From NCBI GenBank assembly GCA_017303555.1, contig JAFLCN010000015.1, positions 37,218-101,217 of the forward strand: a DNA stretch of 64,000 nt, in the 5' to 3' direction. Below are positions 8,302 through 17,003 of the stretch, piece after piece; positions within the stretch are counted from its first letter, which is position 1, and the number at the start of each line of letters is the position of its first letter. The DNA is from Planctomycetota bacterium (GTDB taxonomy: Bacteria; Planctomycetota; Phycisphaerae; Phycisphaerales; UBA1924). The position numbers were made by a program, and so were the translations under genes. Below the pieces are notes generated by a model, which searched no databases, was not told where the DNA came from, and saw nothing but the letters and a program-made list of their open reading frames with translations.

Positions 8302-8348
8302 CATGTGACCCGCGCACGCGATCGACCCACGCGTGCGCGGGTCACATG
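8302..8348. promoter_or_regulatory. 19-bp inverted repeat covering a start codon
   Basis: Perfect 19-bp arms at 8302-8320 and 8330-8348 are separated by 9 nt, each arm carrying CATG at its outer end. The ATG of the following gene (8346-8348) is the last codon of the right arm. In RNA this hairpin would bury the start codon. In DNA it could be a dimer-binding site. Confidence 0.6.
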
Positions 8349-9677
8349 TCTCTCATGGCGCTCATCATCCTGGCGCTCGCTGCCTCCGCACTGCTCGGAG
8401 CGCTGCTTGTTTTTCAAGGCTTCCGTGGAAAGCCCGTTCCCGGCACCACCGTCTGCCGCGCGTGCCGGTTCGATCTCTCCGGCCTCCCCGCGGCTTCCGC
8501 CTGCCCAGAGTGCGGCACGCCACTCTCCAACCCAACCGCGATCGTCCCAAAGCGGACCAGATCGCGGCTTCGAATCTCGGCCGGCGCATTCCTGCTCGTT
8601 CCGCTGCTTCTCGCGGCAGTCCTCGCAACCGCTTCGCTCACCAAGCTCAACCTCAACCCCTACAAGCCCGCCTGGCTCCTCCGCGCCGAAGCGCACGGCC
8701 TTTCCTCGTCCTCGACCAACGCGATCACCGAACTGCTCCGACGCTATCGCGCCGGAGACTTCTCCGTTTCGGACGTGAAACCCATTGTTCTGCAGGCGCT
8801 TCCCCGTGCCGAAACCGATCCCGCGACGTGGAACATCGCATGGAGCGACCTCATCGCGCTCGCCCGAGTCGACGGCCTTGTCACCGACACGCAGTGGACG
8901 GAATACGTCTTCTTCGCGATGAACATCGACCTGACCACTCGCAAGGTCATCCGGCAGGGCCAGCACGCGCCGTTCGGTTACAGCGTGAGCGCGCCGCGCT
9001 TGCCGCTGTCACTTCCCGGCGGTGTGAAAGCGGTTGTGCAGACTCGCTTCGACGAGCTCTCCCTCTCCGGTACGCAGATCAGGCGGCACCCGGATGCGCG
9101 TTCCCTCGCGCAGCTCGGTCGGCGAAATTCTTCGAGCGCCGCCGCTCTCTACTTTATTGATCTGCCCCCAGGCACATACAAACTGCACGCCACCGTCTCT
9201 GTGGGTGTCATTCCCGAACTCGACAGCGAGCACGAATTCGGCCGGTGCACCAAGTCGTTCGAGCGCGACATCGAAATCGTCGCGGCGGATGCTCCCATCG
9301 TGAACGCAACGGCCGATCCCGCACTCGACGCCCCAGTGCGTCGCAGCCTGAAAGTCCCACCCCTTCAGAAGAACCGCGACGGTTCATTGACCGTCTATGT
9401 CACCTGCAACGCCCCGCCCGTCGGATTGGCGTTCGAAGTCCTTCTCCGGCCGCGGGAGGGCGATGCCGCGGGCAAGGAAATCGCAGTCGGAAGTGCCATC
9501 TTCGCTCCCAGCAACTCGATGACGCAAGGACTGAGCAACAGCGAGAAATTCTCCAGCACCAGATTCGACGTGATCCTGAGGCCCTCCGTCACCGCGGCAG
9601 AGTCCAACTACGTCATCGAAAACATCTGGACCGGCCCCGACATCGTCTTCGAGGATATCGGCATTCGCGGGCGGTAA
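8346..9677 (+). CDS. Zinc-ribbon membrane protein, second of its type
   Basis: A protein of about 443 aa with an N-terminal transmembrane helix (residues 3-24), a Cys4 ribbon (C37-x2-C40 and C53-x2-C56, the second in CPECG), a second helix at 76-98, and a long soluble domain with beta-rich sequence. The order matches the protein at 1669-3105. A GTG at 8280 is in frame, but translation from it would run through the inverted repeat. The ATG at 8346 places a membrane segment right at the N-terminus. No Shine-Dalgarno is visible. Function is unknown. Confidence 0.7.
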   Translation: MSLMALIILALAASALLGALLVFQGFRGKPVPGTTVCRACRFDLSGLPAASACPECGTPLSNPTAIVPKRTRSRLRISAGAFLLVPLLLAAVLATASLTKLNLNPYKPAWLLRAEAHGLSSSSTNAITELLRRYRAGDFSVSDVKPIVLQALPRAETDPATWNIAWSDLIALARVDGLVTDTQWTEYVFFAMNIDLTTRKVIRQGQHAPFGYSVSAPRLPLSLPGGVKAVVQTRFDELSLSGTQIRRHPDARSLAQLGRRNSSSAAALYFIDLPPGTYKLHATVSVGVIPELDSEHEFGRCTKSFERDIEIVAADAPIVNATADPALDAPVRRSLKVPPLQKNRDGSLTVYVTCNAPPVGLAFEVLLRPREGDAAGKEIAVGSAIFAPSNSMTQGLSNSEKFSSTRFDVILRPSVTAAESNYVIENIWTGPDIVFEDIGIRGR

Positions 9678-9683
9678 GCCGCC

Positions 9684-9950
9684 TTACGAAACGTTCGGCT
9701 TCGGCGGCTCCGCCCACGACTCCGGCTTCTTCGCACCGCGATAGCACGGCCGATCCGGCGAGCACTGGTGCATCCCAACCGGCTTGTCGTCCGGCCCCAG
9801 TACTTCCTGCGTCAGCACGCAGAGCAGCACGCGCGTTTCCGAATCGCCATCGATCAGACCCGGCGTTGCCTGCCTCGGATCGCAGTACATCATCTTGTGC
9901 CGCATGTTCAGGCAGCAGGGCTTCAAGTGGAGCGGTGCATCGAAGTTCAT
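9684..9950 (-). CDS. Small Cys-rich protein of the molybdenum-hydroxylase operon
   Basis: A protein of about 88 aa with five Cys, in PCCLNMRHKMMYCDPR, VLLCVL and MHQCSPDRPCYRG, so a metal-binding or disulfide role is plausible. Its ATG overlaps the stop of the FAD-subunit gene (ATGA), indicating translational coupling as the fourth gene of the operon. PaoD, the MoCo-insertion chaperone of the E. coli pao operon, is much larger and unrelated in sequence, so this is not its equivalent by homology. Function is unknown. Confidence 0.65.
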   Translation of the reverse strand: MNFDAPLHLKPCCLNMRHKMMYCDPRQATPGLIDGDSETRVLLCVLTQEVLGPDDKPVGMHQCSPDRPCYRGAKKPESWAEPPKPNVS

Positions 9951-10942
9951 GATTCCACCTCCAGCTTCTTCCCCGCCGCCAGCAAGACCGCTCGCTTCAC
10001 CGCCACCGGCAGCAGCTTGGCCTTGTACGCGTTGTCCGTCATCGGCTTCGCACCCACCGCCGCCGCGGCACACGCCTTGGTCAGCGCTGCATCGTTCGAA
10101 ACATCAACACCTCGAAGCGCCCCCGCCACGTTCCGCAGTTCCCACGGAATCGGGGCAACCGCCCCTGCACACACCGTCGCTTTGGTGATTGTGTTCCCAT
10201 CCATCTCGAGCGCAACCGCCGCCGCCGCGACCGGCCAGTCGAACGACTGCTTCTCCTTGATCGCGTAGAACCCGCTCGCCTTCACCGGCTTGCAGGTGAT
10301 GTGCGTGATGACCGCACCCGGAGGAAGGTTGCTCTCGCTCCGCACGCCCTTGTCCGGCATGTGATAGAGGTAGCGGATGGGCAGACTCGGATGCTCCGCG
10401 CCGACCATGTGTACGGTCGCGTCGGTGACGAAGAATGCGGGCGCGAGGTTCGACGGATGCACGATGTGGCACGGCCCATCGCCAAAGATCGCGTGGTACC
10501 GATTCTCGCCCTCGACCGCGAAGCACGTCGCGCCGCCCTTCTTCAGGCAATTGAACTGCTCGTTGCGGTAGTACCAGCAGCGTGGCCGCTGCAGCAGATT
10601 GCCCGCGGCAGACGCAACATTCCGCACCGCCGGCGATGCCGCGTTCTCAACCGACTGCACCAGCGCCGGACACGCAGCCCGAAGCGCTGCCGATGAAACA
10701 ATGTCCGCCAGCGTCGCGACGGCATCAATCCGGATCTCGCCCTCGCTCACCTTGATCAGCTCTTTGTCCGACTGCAATCTCCGAACATTCACCACCACAT
10801 CCGGCGCAATCAGCCCTTCCTTCAAGTGATCGATCAGATCGATCCCGCCCGCCTTGATCACGACAAGGCTGTACTTCTTGTCTGACACGATGCGTGACGC
10901 TTCGGACATCGACTTGGGCTGCGCGATCGCAAAGCTGTTCAT
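9947..10942 (-). CDS. FAD-binding subunit of molybdenum hydroxylase (PaoB-like)
   Basis: A protein of about 331 aa from the CO dehydrogenase/xanthine dehydrogenase FAD-subunit family. AGGIDLIDHLKEG near residue 30 is the FAD-binding loop. The stretch from QRPRCWYYR through FNCLKKGG to TCFAVEG carries three Cys in the position where PaoB (YagS) and the beta subunit of 4-hydroxybenzoyl-CoA reductase bind an extra [4Fe-4S] cluster. The start at 10942 overlaps the upstream stop by ATGA. It passes electrons from Mo and Fe-S centres to an unknown acceptor. Confidence 0.88.
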   Translation of the reverse strand: MNSFAIAQPKSMSEASRIVSDKKYSLVVIKAGGIDLIDHLKEGLIAPDVVVNVRRLQSDKELIKVSEGEIRIDAVATLADIVSSAALRAACPALVQSVENAASPAVRNVASAAGNLLQRPRCWYYRNEQFNCLKKGGATCFAVEGENRYHAIFGDGPCHIVHPSNLAPAFFVTDATVHMVGAEHPSLPIRYLYHMPDKGVRSESNLPPGAVITHITCKPVKASGFYAIKEKQSFDWPVAAAAVALEMDGNTITKATVCAGAVAPIPWELRNVAGALRGVDVSNDAALTKACAAAAVGAKPMTDNAYKAKLLPVAVKRAVLLAAGKKLEVES

Positions 10943-13041
10943 GAGCGCGCTCCTTCCAGTGCCGAGAGCACCTTGTCGGGCGTCAGCGGCAAGTGCCGCA
11001 CCGGCGCGCCGATCGCATTGAACACCGCGCACGCCAGCGCGCCAGCCGTCGGTATCGTCGGCGGCTCGCCTAAGGCTTTCACGCCAGTTTGTCCGTGCGC
11101 CCAAAGCACCGGCTCAATGTGCGGCATCTCGCACGGGCCCAAAATCTTGTACCACTCGAGATTCGGGTTCACCATCGCGCCGACGTTGCGATCCAGAATC
11201 CGGTTTTCAAACATCCCGTACGACAAACCCTGAATCACGCCGCCGATGATCTGGCTCTCCGCCGTCTTGCGGCAGATCACCCTTCCGCACGATTGAATCG
11301 CGATGACGTGCTTGGGATAAATGATCCCCGTCTCGCAGTCCACCACCACCTTCACGAACTGCACACCCTGCGAGTTACCCTTACCCCCATCGCCCGTGCT
11401 CGCCGAACCCATCACGCCGTCCGCCGGCAGCTTCGCGCACGCATCCTTCCATGACAGGAACTTCTCGCCCCGCTTCAGCACGACGCCGTCTTTGACTGTG
11501 AAGTCGGCAGCGTTGTCTCCCCCCTGGCGTGCGAGCACCTCGAACAACTTGGTCCGTGCCTGCGTCGCGGCATTCATCATCGTCGGCGCGGTCGTCGGCG
11601 ACGTCACCGATCCGCCCGAGCCCGGACCCGGTGGCAGCGACGAACGACCGATCTGCACCGTCACCATGCTCAGCGGAATGCCGATCGCATCCGCCGTGCA
11701 GATGCCCATCGTCGTGCGTTGACCGGTGCCAATGTCCTGCGTGCCCGTTCGGCTCTCGACCGAGCCGTCCGGATGAATCACCACTTCCGCATTCCCGCCC
11801 GGCGATGCGCTCCCCCAGCCCGCGATGCCGACACCAAACCCCGTGCGCATCACCGACGTTTGCGATCCGTTGGCCTTGCGCTCGCCCCAGCCGATCAACT
11901 TCGCGCCCTGATCCAGCATCTCGCGGTAGACGTCATCGATCGCGAGCTTGCGCTTCAGCGCGAGCGGGTCCATTCCAAGTTCCGCCGCTGCTTCATCGAG
12001 CATCAGCTCTTCGGCAAAAGCGCCCTGCGGCCGCCCCGGCGCACGAAACGCCCTTGGCCCGCCCGCATTGAATGAAACGTCCTCGTGCGACTTGTTCACG
12101 TTCGCAAAGGTGTACCGCCCCGAGGGCACGTTGCATCCGCCTCCACCGTTCGCGACGCCCACGCCGCCGTAGGTCATCACCTCACCGCCAACGACCGACC
12201 CGTCCTTCTTCAGGCTCAGCCAGACGCTGGTCACGCTCGAAGGACGATTGCCCGTATCAAGATGTTCCTCTGCACGATTGCACATCACATATGCGGGGCG
12301 TTTGAGCTTCTGCGACAGCTTCGCCGCGAGCATCAGTTCCTTGCCCGGCCCGCCGAGCTTCGAACCGAATCCGCCACCGACGTATTCGCACACCACTTCA
12401 AAATCGGAGCCCTTCAGACTCAGCGCATCGCCGAATCCGTCCCGCACCGAAAAGGTGCCTTGCGTTGATGCATAGACCGTCGCCTTATCGCCCTTGTGAT
12501 CCACCACGCCGCCATGTGTTTCGAGCGACGAGTGCGTCTGCACCGGTGTCGAATACACCGCACGAATCGTCACGTCGGCATCGGGCGCATTCCCTTTGAG
12601 CAGGCCGACCTGCTTCGTATCGCGAATCGACGTCTTTACCGAATCCTTTTTCCAGTTCAGCTTGAGCGCCTTGAGCGCGCGGTTCACCGCAACCGGCGAC
12701 TCCGCCACCACGTGCCCGACCGGCTGTCCGTTGTAGGTGCAGGCCTTGGGGGTGATTTCGATGTCGATCACGCCGGGCACCTTCCGTGCCGCGGAATCGT
12801 CCACGGTCTCCAGATTCGCCGCGCCGAACGGGCAACGGACGAACCGCGCGAAGACGGCGTTCGGCAGCAGCATATCGCTCGAGTACTTCGCAGCCCCCGT
12901 GATCTTCGCGACGCCATCGAGCCTTGATGTGTTGTCGTCCATCGACTGGCCCATGTTCATGGGGCGGTTGGTCGTGGGCATGTCGGTCGGTATCAGCGTC
13001 GGACCGCCGGCCAGAGTCGGCGCAACATCGGTCTTTATCAC
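10939..13041 (-). CDS. Molybdopterin-binding catalytic subunit (PaoC/xanthine dehydrogenase-like)
   Basis: A 700-aa catalytic subunit of the xanthine oxidase family, which hydroxylates aldehydes or N-heterocycles with water-derived oxygen. Visible family motifs are GGGFGSKLGGPG, the AFRAPGRPQGAFAEE segment near the Mo site, GTQDIGTGQRT, and VKALGEPPTIP near the C-terminus, which holds the catalytic Glu. It overlaps the genes on both sides by ATGA. The substrate cannot be read from sequence, but the neighbours point to a periplasmic aldehyde oxidoreductase. Confidence 0.9.
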   Translation of the reverse strand: MIKTDVAPTLAGGPTLIPTDMPTTNRPMNMGQSMDDNTSRLDGVAKITGAAKYSSDMLLPNAVFARFVRCPFGAANLETVDDSAARKVPGVIDIEITPKACTYNGQPVGHVVAESPVAVNRALKALKLNWKKDSVKTSIRDTKQVGLLKGNAPDADVTIRAVYSTPVQTHSSLETHGGVVDHKGDKATVYASTQGTFSVRDGFGDALSLKGSDFEVVCEYVGGGFGSKLGGPGKELMLAAKLSQKLKRPAYVMCNRAEEHLDTGNRPSSVTSVWLSLKKDGSVVGGEVMTYGGVGVANGGGGCNVPSGRYTFANVNKSHEDVSFNAGGPRAFRAPGRPQGAFAEELMLDEAAAELGMDPLALKRKLAIDDVYREMLDQGAKLIGWGERKANGSQTSVMRTGFGVGIAGWGSASPGGNAEVVIHPDGSVESRTGTQDIGTGQRTTMGICTADAIGIPLSMVTVQIGRSSLPPGPGSGGSVTSPTTAPTMMNAATQARTKLFEVLARQGGDNAADFTVKDGVVLKRGEKFLSWKDACAKLPADGVMGSASTGDGGKGNSQGVQFVKVVVDCETGIIYPKHVIAIQSCGRVICRKTAESQIIGGVIQGLSYGMFENRILDRNVGAMVNPNLEWYKILGPCEMPHIEPVLWAHGQTGVKALGEPPTIPTAGALACAVFNAIGAPVRHLPLTPDKVLSALEGARS

Positions 13042-13679
13042 GCGACTCCTTTCTGGTCCATGATCGGCGCCTGGCCCGAAGCCTCGAGCGCCGCGTTGAA
13101 GATGTTCGTGTACGTCCCGCAGCGGCAGATATTCCCGCCGAGCGCCTTCTTGATCTGATCGAGCGTCGGCTTGGGCACATCATCCAGCAGCACGCGCGTC
13201 GCGACGATGAAGCCCGGAGTGCAGTAGCCACACTGCAGCGCATCGTGGCGCAGGTACGACTCCTGCACCGGGTCCAGCTTGCTGCCTTTGGCGATTCCTT
13301 CGATGGTGGTGATGCTCGCGCCCTGGGCATCGATCACGAGCATCATGCACGCGTTGGCGAGCTTGCCGTTCAAGATGACCGAGCAGCCGCCGCAGGCGCC
13401 GCGATCGCAGATCACTTTCGTTCCGGTCAGGCCCAGTTGAAACCGCAGCGCTTCGGCGAGCGTGGTCGAGGGCTCGACGCGCATCTCGGCGGCTTTGCCG
13501 TTGACCGTGAACGCGATCGAGATCGGGCCCGGGCCGAGCAGTTGATCGCCGGCTTCCTGTTCGCGGGCGAGCGCGTGCGCTTCGGCGATGCCCGAGAGCG
13601 TGGTCACGGTGGCCGAGACACCCACCGTCTTCATGAAGGACCGACGTGAGAAGCCGGGTGGCGGGTTTGGATCGGGCAT
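13038..13679 (-). CDS. [2Fe-2S] subunit with Tat signal (PaoA-like)
   Basis: A 213-aa iron-sulfur subunit. The N-terminus has a twin-arginine motif (SRRSFMK) and a hydrophobic stretch, so the folded complex is probably exported to the periplasm. The plant-type cluster is bound by CDRGACGGC plus a later Cys (LANAC), and the second cluster by CGYCTPG and CRCG. This is the first gene of the operon. As in E. coli PaoA, only the Fe-S subunit carries the signal and the other subunits probably ride along. Confidence 0.92.
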   Translation of the reverse strand: MPDPNPPPGFSRRSFMKTVGVSATVTTLSGIAEAHALAREQEAGDQLLGPGPISIAFTVNGKAAEMRVEPSTTLAEALRFQLGLTGTKVICDRGACGGCSVILNGKLANACMMLVIDAQGASITTIEGIAKGSKLDPVQESYLRHDALQCGYCTPGFIVATRVLLDDVPKPTLDQIKKALGGNICRCGTYTNIFNAALEASGQAPIMDQKGVA

Positions 13680-13829
13680 CGGAGTTTCCTTCCCAGGGCG
13701 ATTCGCCCGCGTGAGGCAGGTAATCTACCACGGGGCAGGGCGAACGGTTGTGAAATTTGACTCACAAGCTCCCTCCGGGTTCGTGGTGTGGTGGTGGATT
13801 GCCGAAACCCGTGGCGCGTAACGTCCTGC

Positions 13830-14393
13830 ATGGCCGAGAAGCAGCGGTGTCACTGGGTGCCGAAGGACAAGCCGGACTACATCGCGTATCACGATCGCGA
13901 ATGGGGCCGCGCGGTGCATGATGATCAGAAGCTGTTCGAGATGCTGATCCTCGAAGGGGCGCAGGCGGGGCTGAGCTGGTACACGATTCTGAAACGGCGC
14001 GAGGGGTATCGGGCGGCGTTCAGGGACTTTGATCCGGTGAAGGTTTCGAAGATGACGGATGCGCAGCTTGAGAAGGTTCTCAAGGAGGGCGACATCATCA
14101 GGAATCGGCTGAAGGTGTTCTCGACGCGGAAGAACGCGATTGCGTTTCTCAAGATCCAGAAAGAGTTCGGCTCGTTCGACAAGTATGTATGGTCGTTTGT
14201 CGGCGGCAAGCCTCAGGTGAACCGGCCGAAGTCGGCGAAGGACTTTCGGGCGAGTTCGGCGGAGTCGGATGCGCTTTCGAAGGACCTCCAGAAAAGCGGC
14301 ATGAGTTTCGTGGGCTCGACGATCATGTATGCGTACATGCAGGCGGTCGGGCTGGTGGATGATCACGGGGCGGGGTGTTTTCGGGCGAAGTGA
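13830..14393 (+). CDS. tag: DNA-3-methyladenine glycosylase I
   Basis: Removes 3-methyladenine from alkylated DNA in base excision repair. It has about 187 aa, the usual length. The N-terminus shows the zinc-site Cys in QRCHWVPKD and the motif YHDREWGRAVHDDQKLFEMLILEGAQAGLSW typical of Tag, given here in part: HDREWG, LFEMLILEGAQAGLSW. The C-terminus has SFVGSTIMYAYMQAVGLVDDH with the zinc-ligand His. The ATG at 13830 gives the canonical start. Confidence 0.96.
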   Translation: MAEKQRCHWVPKDKPDYIAYHDREWGRAVHDDQKLFEMLILEGAQAGLSWYTILKRREGYRAAFRDFDPVKVSKMTDAQLEKVLKEGDIIRNRLKVFSTRKNAIAFLKIQKEFGSFDKYVWSFVGGKPQVNRPKSAKDFRASSAESDALSKDLQKSGMSFVGSTIMYAYMQAVGLVDDHGAGCFRAK

Positions 14394-14410
14394 TATCGGA
14401 AGAGACGGAA

Positions 14411-14442
14411 TTCACCACAGAGGCGCAGAGGCACAGAGAAAA
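14411..14442 (-). repeat. Octamer-periodic dispersed element, copy 3
   Basis: Read on the minus strand it is TTTCTCTG, TGCCTCTG, CGCCTCTG and TGGTGAA. It lies 17 nt after the tag stop, in the gap between the convergent tag and GH13 genes. No other gene is seen in this 160-bp gap. Confidence 0.75.
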
Positions 14443-14555
14443 GCGGATGGGAGATGGATGTTCATCGTCCGAGGTATTTGGTTTTCAAAGATCTGGAAAC
14501 CCCGGCGGCGTCTTTCGGCGCGGCCGGGAAACTGGCGTGAATCACATCTGGGGCA

Positions 14556-16910
14556 TCAGTTGTCTTGCGAGAGGATGATGATGGTGTAGGGGCCGATGCC
14601 GATGTTGCCGTTGTAGCTCATGCCGTCCTTCGCGCCTGCGTTGGCTGTGGTGTCGTAGCTGTTGGTGTTGGCGAAGTCGCCGCTGTAGCCGTTCCAGTCG
14701 CTGTTGAAGCGGACCTTCCAGGTGCCTGCGCGGGGGAAGCCGAGGTTGTAGCTGGTGTAGCTGGTATTGGCGAAGTTGGCGACGACGATGACGTCGTCCT
14801 TCGCGCCGCCGTTCTGCCAGCGGTGATAGGCGATGACCTTGTTGGTGTTGTTGATGTGGTGAACGTTGGTGTTGTTGCCTCGCAGGCCACGGGTGGTATC
14901 GAACCAGTTGCGACGCAGACGGATCATGTCGCGGTACATGGTCTGGATACCGGCGTAGGTGGTGAGCTTGGTCCAATCGACGGGATCGGTGTCCTGGAAG
15001 TAGGTGTCTTCGAGGACTTCCTGACCTTGGAAGATCATGGGGATGCCTGCGGACGTGAAGACGATGCCTGCGCCAAGAGTCGAGCGCTTCTTACTGGCCC
15101 ATGAACCGGCGTTGCCGGGCCAGATTTCTTCGGGGACTCGGGCGTGTCCGTTGGCGACCTCGTCGTGGCTTTCGGTGTAGATGATGCGCTGGGTCTGGCT
15201 GCCGTTGTACATGTGCGTGATGGCGTCGCGCACGGCGAACATGTCGCGGCTGGAATCGGTGCCGCCGATGATCGCGGTGCGGATTGGATGCACGAACTGT
15301 GCGTCCCACTGGCTATCGAAACCTGCGCCGCCTGCGCCGGTGGTCTTGGTGATCCAATCGTTGTTCTGGAGATCTTCTGCGATCGAGATCTTGCCGGCGT
15401 ACTGGCCATCGACCTCGTTGTTGCAGTACTGCATCACGCTCCAGCCGTCGGGGATGTCGGTGCCGACGCCGTTGTTGGTGTTGCGGATGTTGACGGTGGA
15501 ATCCCAGCGGAGGCCATCGATGCGGTATTCCTGGAGCCAGCGCATGACGCTATCGCGGATGTATCCCCGCACTTCGTTGCGGCCGTAATCGGGACGGGTG
15601 TCGCCCCAGGGCGTGCTCGAGCGGTAATCCTGATAGAAGTAGATGCCGCCTTTGCCACCGGTGTTCCAGCCATCGAACTGCCACATGTCGAGGTCGGAGG
15701 GGCCGTAGTGGTTGTGGACGACGTCCTGAATGACGGCGATGCCGCGCTGGTGGCAGGCATCGACGAAGGACTTGTAGCCAGCAACGCCTCCGTAGATGGA
15801 CTCGATGCTGAAGGGATCGGAGGGGTTGTAGCCCCAGGAGAAATCGCCGGCGAACTCGCTCAGTGGCATGACCTTGACGGCGTTGATTCCCATGTTCTGG
15901 AGCTGGGTGAGGCGAGAGATTGCGTTGGCGAAGGTGCCGGGCGTGCCGCCGGCGGTGTCGTTGAAGGTGCCGATGTGCATCTCGTAGATGACCATCTCGT
16001 TCCAGTTGGGCGCGCTGAAGTTGGTCTTGGGTTTGCCGGTGACGGAGACATCGTCGAGCGCCATGCCGTCGGTGGCGAGCGGCGCATCGTCGTACTGCTG
16101 CCAGCGGATCTTGAAGGCGGAGCCGGGCGTGTATCCCGCGGCCATCGCGCCCGCTGAAAGGTTCACTGTGTATGTTGAGTACGAACCGCTGATGGCGGGG
16201 AAGCCCATGACCTTGGTCCAGGTCGTGCCGTTGTTGGAGATATAGACGCCGTCCTGCGTGTGGGTCTCATCCGCGACGTTGCGGATCTTGTAGGTCAGCG
16301 ACAATTCGTCGTGGTTGGAGCAGTTGAGCGTCAGCGTGAGCTGACCGGTGGCGAAGGTGCCGTTGACGGAACTGTCGAAGGCGACACCTCGCGTGCCGGC
16401 GGCTTTGTATGTGGTTGAGAACGCGATGCGGTATGGGCCGGAGCCGGAGAGGGCCCAGTTTGCACCCCATGCGCCGGAATCGAAATTATCGGAGAAGAGC
16501 GTGGCGGTTGCGCCGTAATCCGACCAGGCGTAGGTGTTGTTTCGGATGATGGAGTTGCCGGAGCTGTTGACGACTTCGCGACCGCGCGGATCCTTCCGCC
16601 AGTAGCTGTTCGCGCCATTGGTGATGTAGAACTTGTAGTTGTGGCCTGCGCCCGCGCCCGAGACATCGGCGGACCAGATGCCGCCACCTTCGCTGACGAG
16701 CGGATTGGCGGTGGTTGAGAAGGAGTTGAATGTGCCGCCGACGGAAACGGCGGTTGCGTTGGGCGCCCAGACGCGGAAGGTGGTACCACCGGAATACATG
16801 GTGGCGCCCATACCGGGGCGGAGCGACTGCGCAGGGACGGACCCTGCGAGCAGGAGCGCGGCGGCCACGAATCCTGCGACACGTATGGTGCGAGCGATCG
16901 GACGTTGCAT
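14556..16910 (-). CDS. Secreted GH13 alpha-glucan enzyme (branching-enzyme type) with inserted beta-sandwich
   Basis: A 784-aa exported protein with a signal peptide (about 1-27) and a CBM48-type domain (about 33-125, FRVWAPNATAVSVGG). Residues 138-292 form an extra beta-rich domain, and the GH13 barrel follows from about 303. Catalytic residues are in place: DVVHNH at 396-401, nucleophile D470 in DGLRWDS, acid/base E512 in IAEDL, and H582-D583. The start NEMVIYEMHIGTF is typical of glycogen branching enzymes, but those are cytoplasmic. The signal peptide suggests action on external or periplasmic glucan. Confidence 0.88.
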   Translation of the reverse strand: MQRPIARTIRVAGFVAAALLLAGSVPAQSLRPGMGATMYSGGTTFRVWAPNATAVSVGGTFNSFSTTANPLVSEGGGIWSADVSGAGAGHNYKFYITNGANSYWRKDPRGREVVNSSGNSIIRNNTYAWSDYGATATLFSDNFDSGAWGANWALSGSGPYRIAFSTTYKAAGTRGVAFDSSVNGTFATGQLTLTLNCSNHDELSLTYKIRNVADETHTQDGVYISNNGTTWTKVMGFPAISGSYSTYTVNLSAGAMAAGYTPGSAFKIRWQQYDDAPLATDGMALDDVSVTGKPKTNFSAPNWNEMVIYEMHIGTFNDTAGGTPGTFANAISRLTQLQNMGINAVKVMPLSEFAGDFSWGYNPSDPFSIESIYGGVAGYKSFVDACHQRGIAVIQDVVHNHYGPSDLDMWQFDGWNTGGKGGIYFYQDYRSSTPWGDTRPDYGRNEVRGYIRDSVMRWLQEYRIDGLRWDSTVNIRNTNNGVGTDIPDGWSVMQYCNNEVDGQYAGKISIAEDLQNNDWITKTTGAGGAGFDSQWDAQFVHPIRTAIIGGTDSSRDMFAVRDAITHMYNGSQTQRIIYTESHDEVANGHARVPEEIWPGNAGSWASKKRSTLGAGIVFTSAGIPMIFQGQEVLEDTYFQDTDPVDWTKLTTYAGIQTMYRDMIRLRRNWFDTTRGLRGNNTNVHHINNTNKVIAYHRWQNGGAKDDVIVVANFANTSYTSYNLGFPRAGTWKVRFNSDWNGYSGDFANTNSYDTTANAGAKDGMSYNGNIGIGPYTIIILSQDN

Positions 16911-17003
16911 TGAGAATTCCCTCGTGCCGCGCGTGGGGAGCGAGCGGCCAGTTCACGCTGCTCAAGCGGAAAAACGGAGAGCTGAAACAGCTTACAGACG
17001 GTT

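Noticed and set aside
15144..16157. 337-aa plus-strand ORF inside the GH13 gene
   Set aside because: Val/Ala/Asp-rich shadow of the GH13 coding sequence, which has full catalytic motifs on the other strand.
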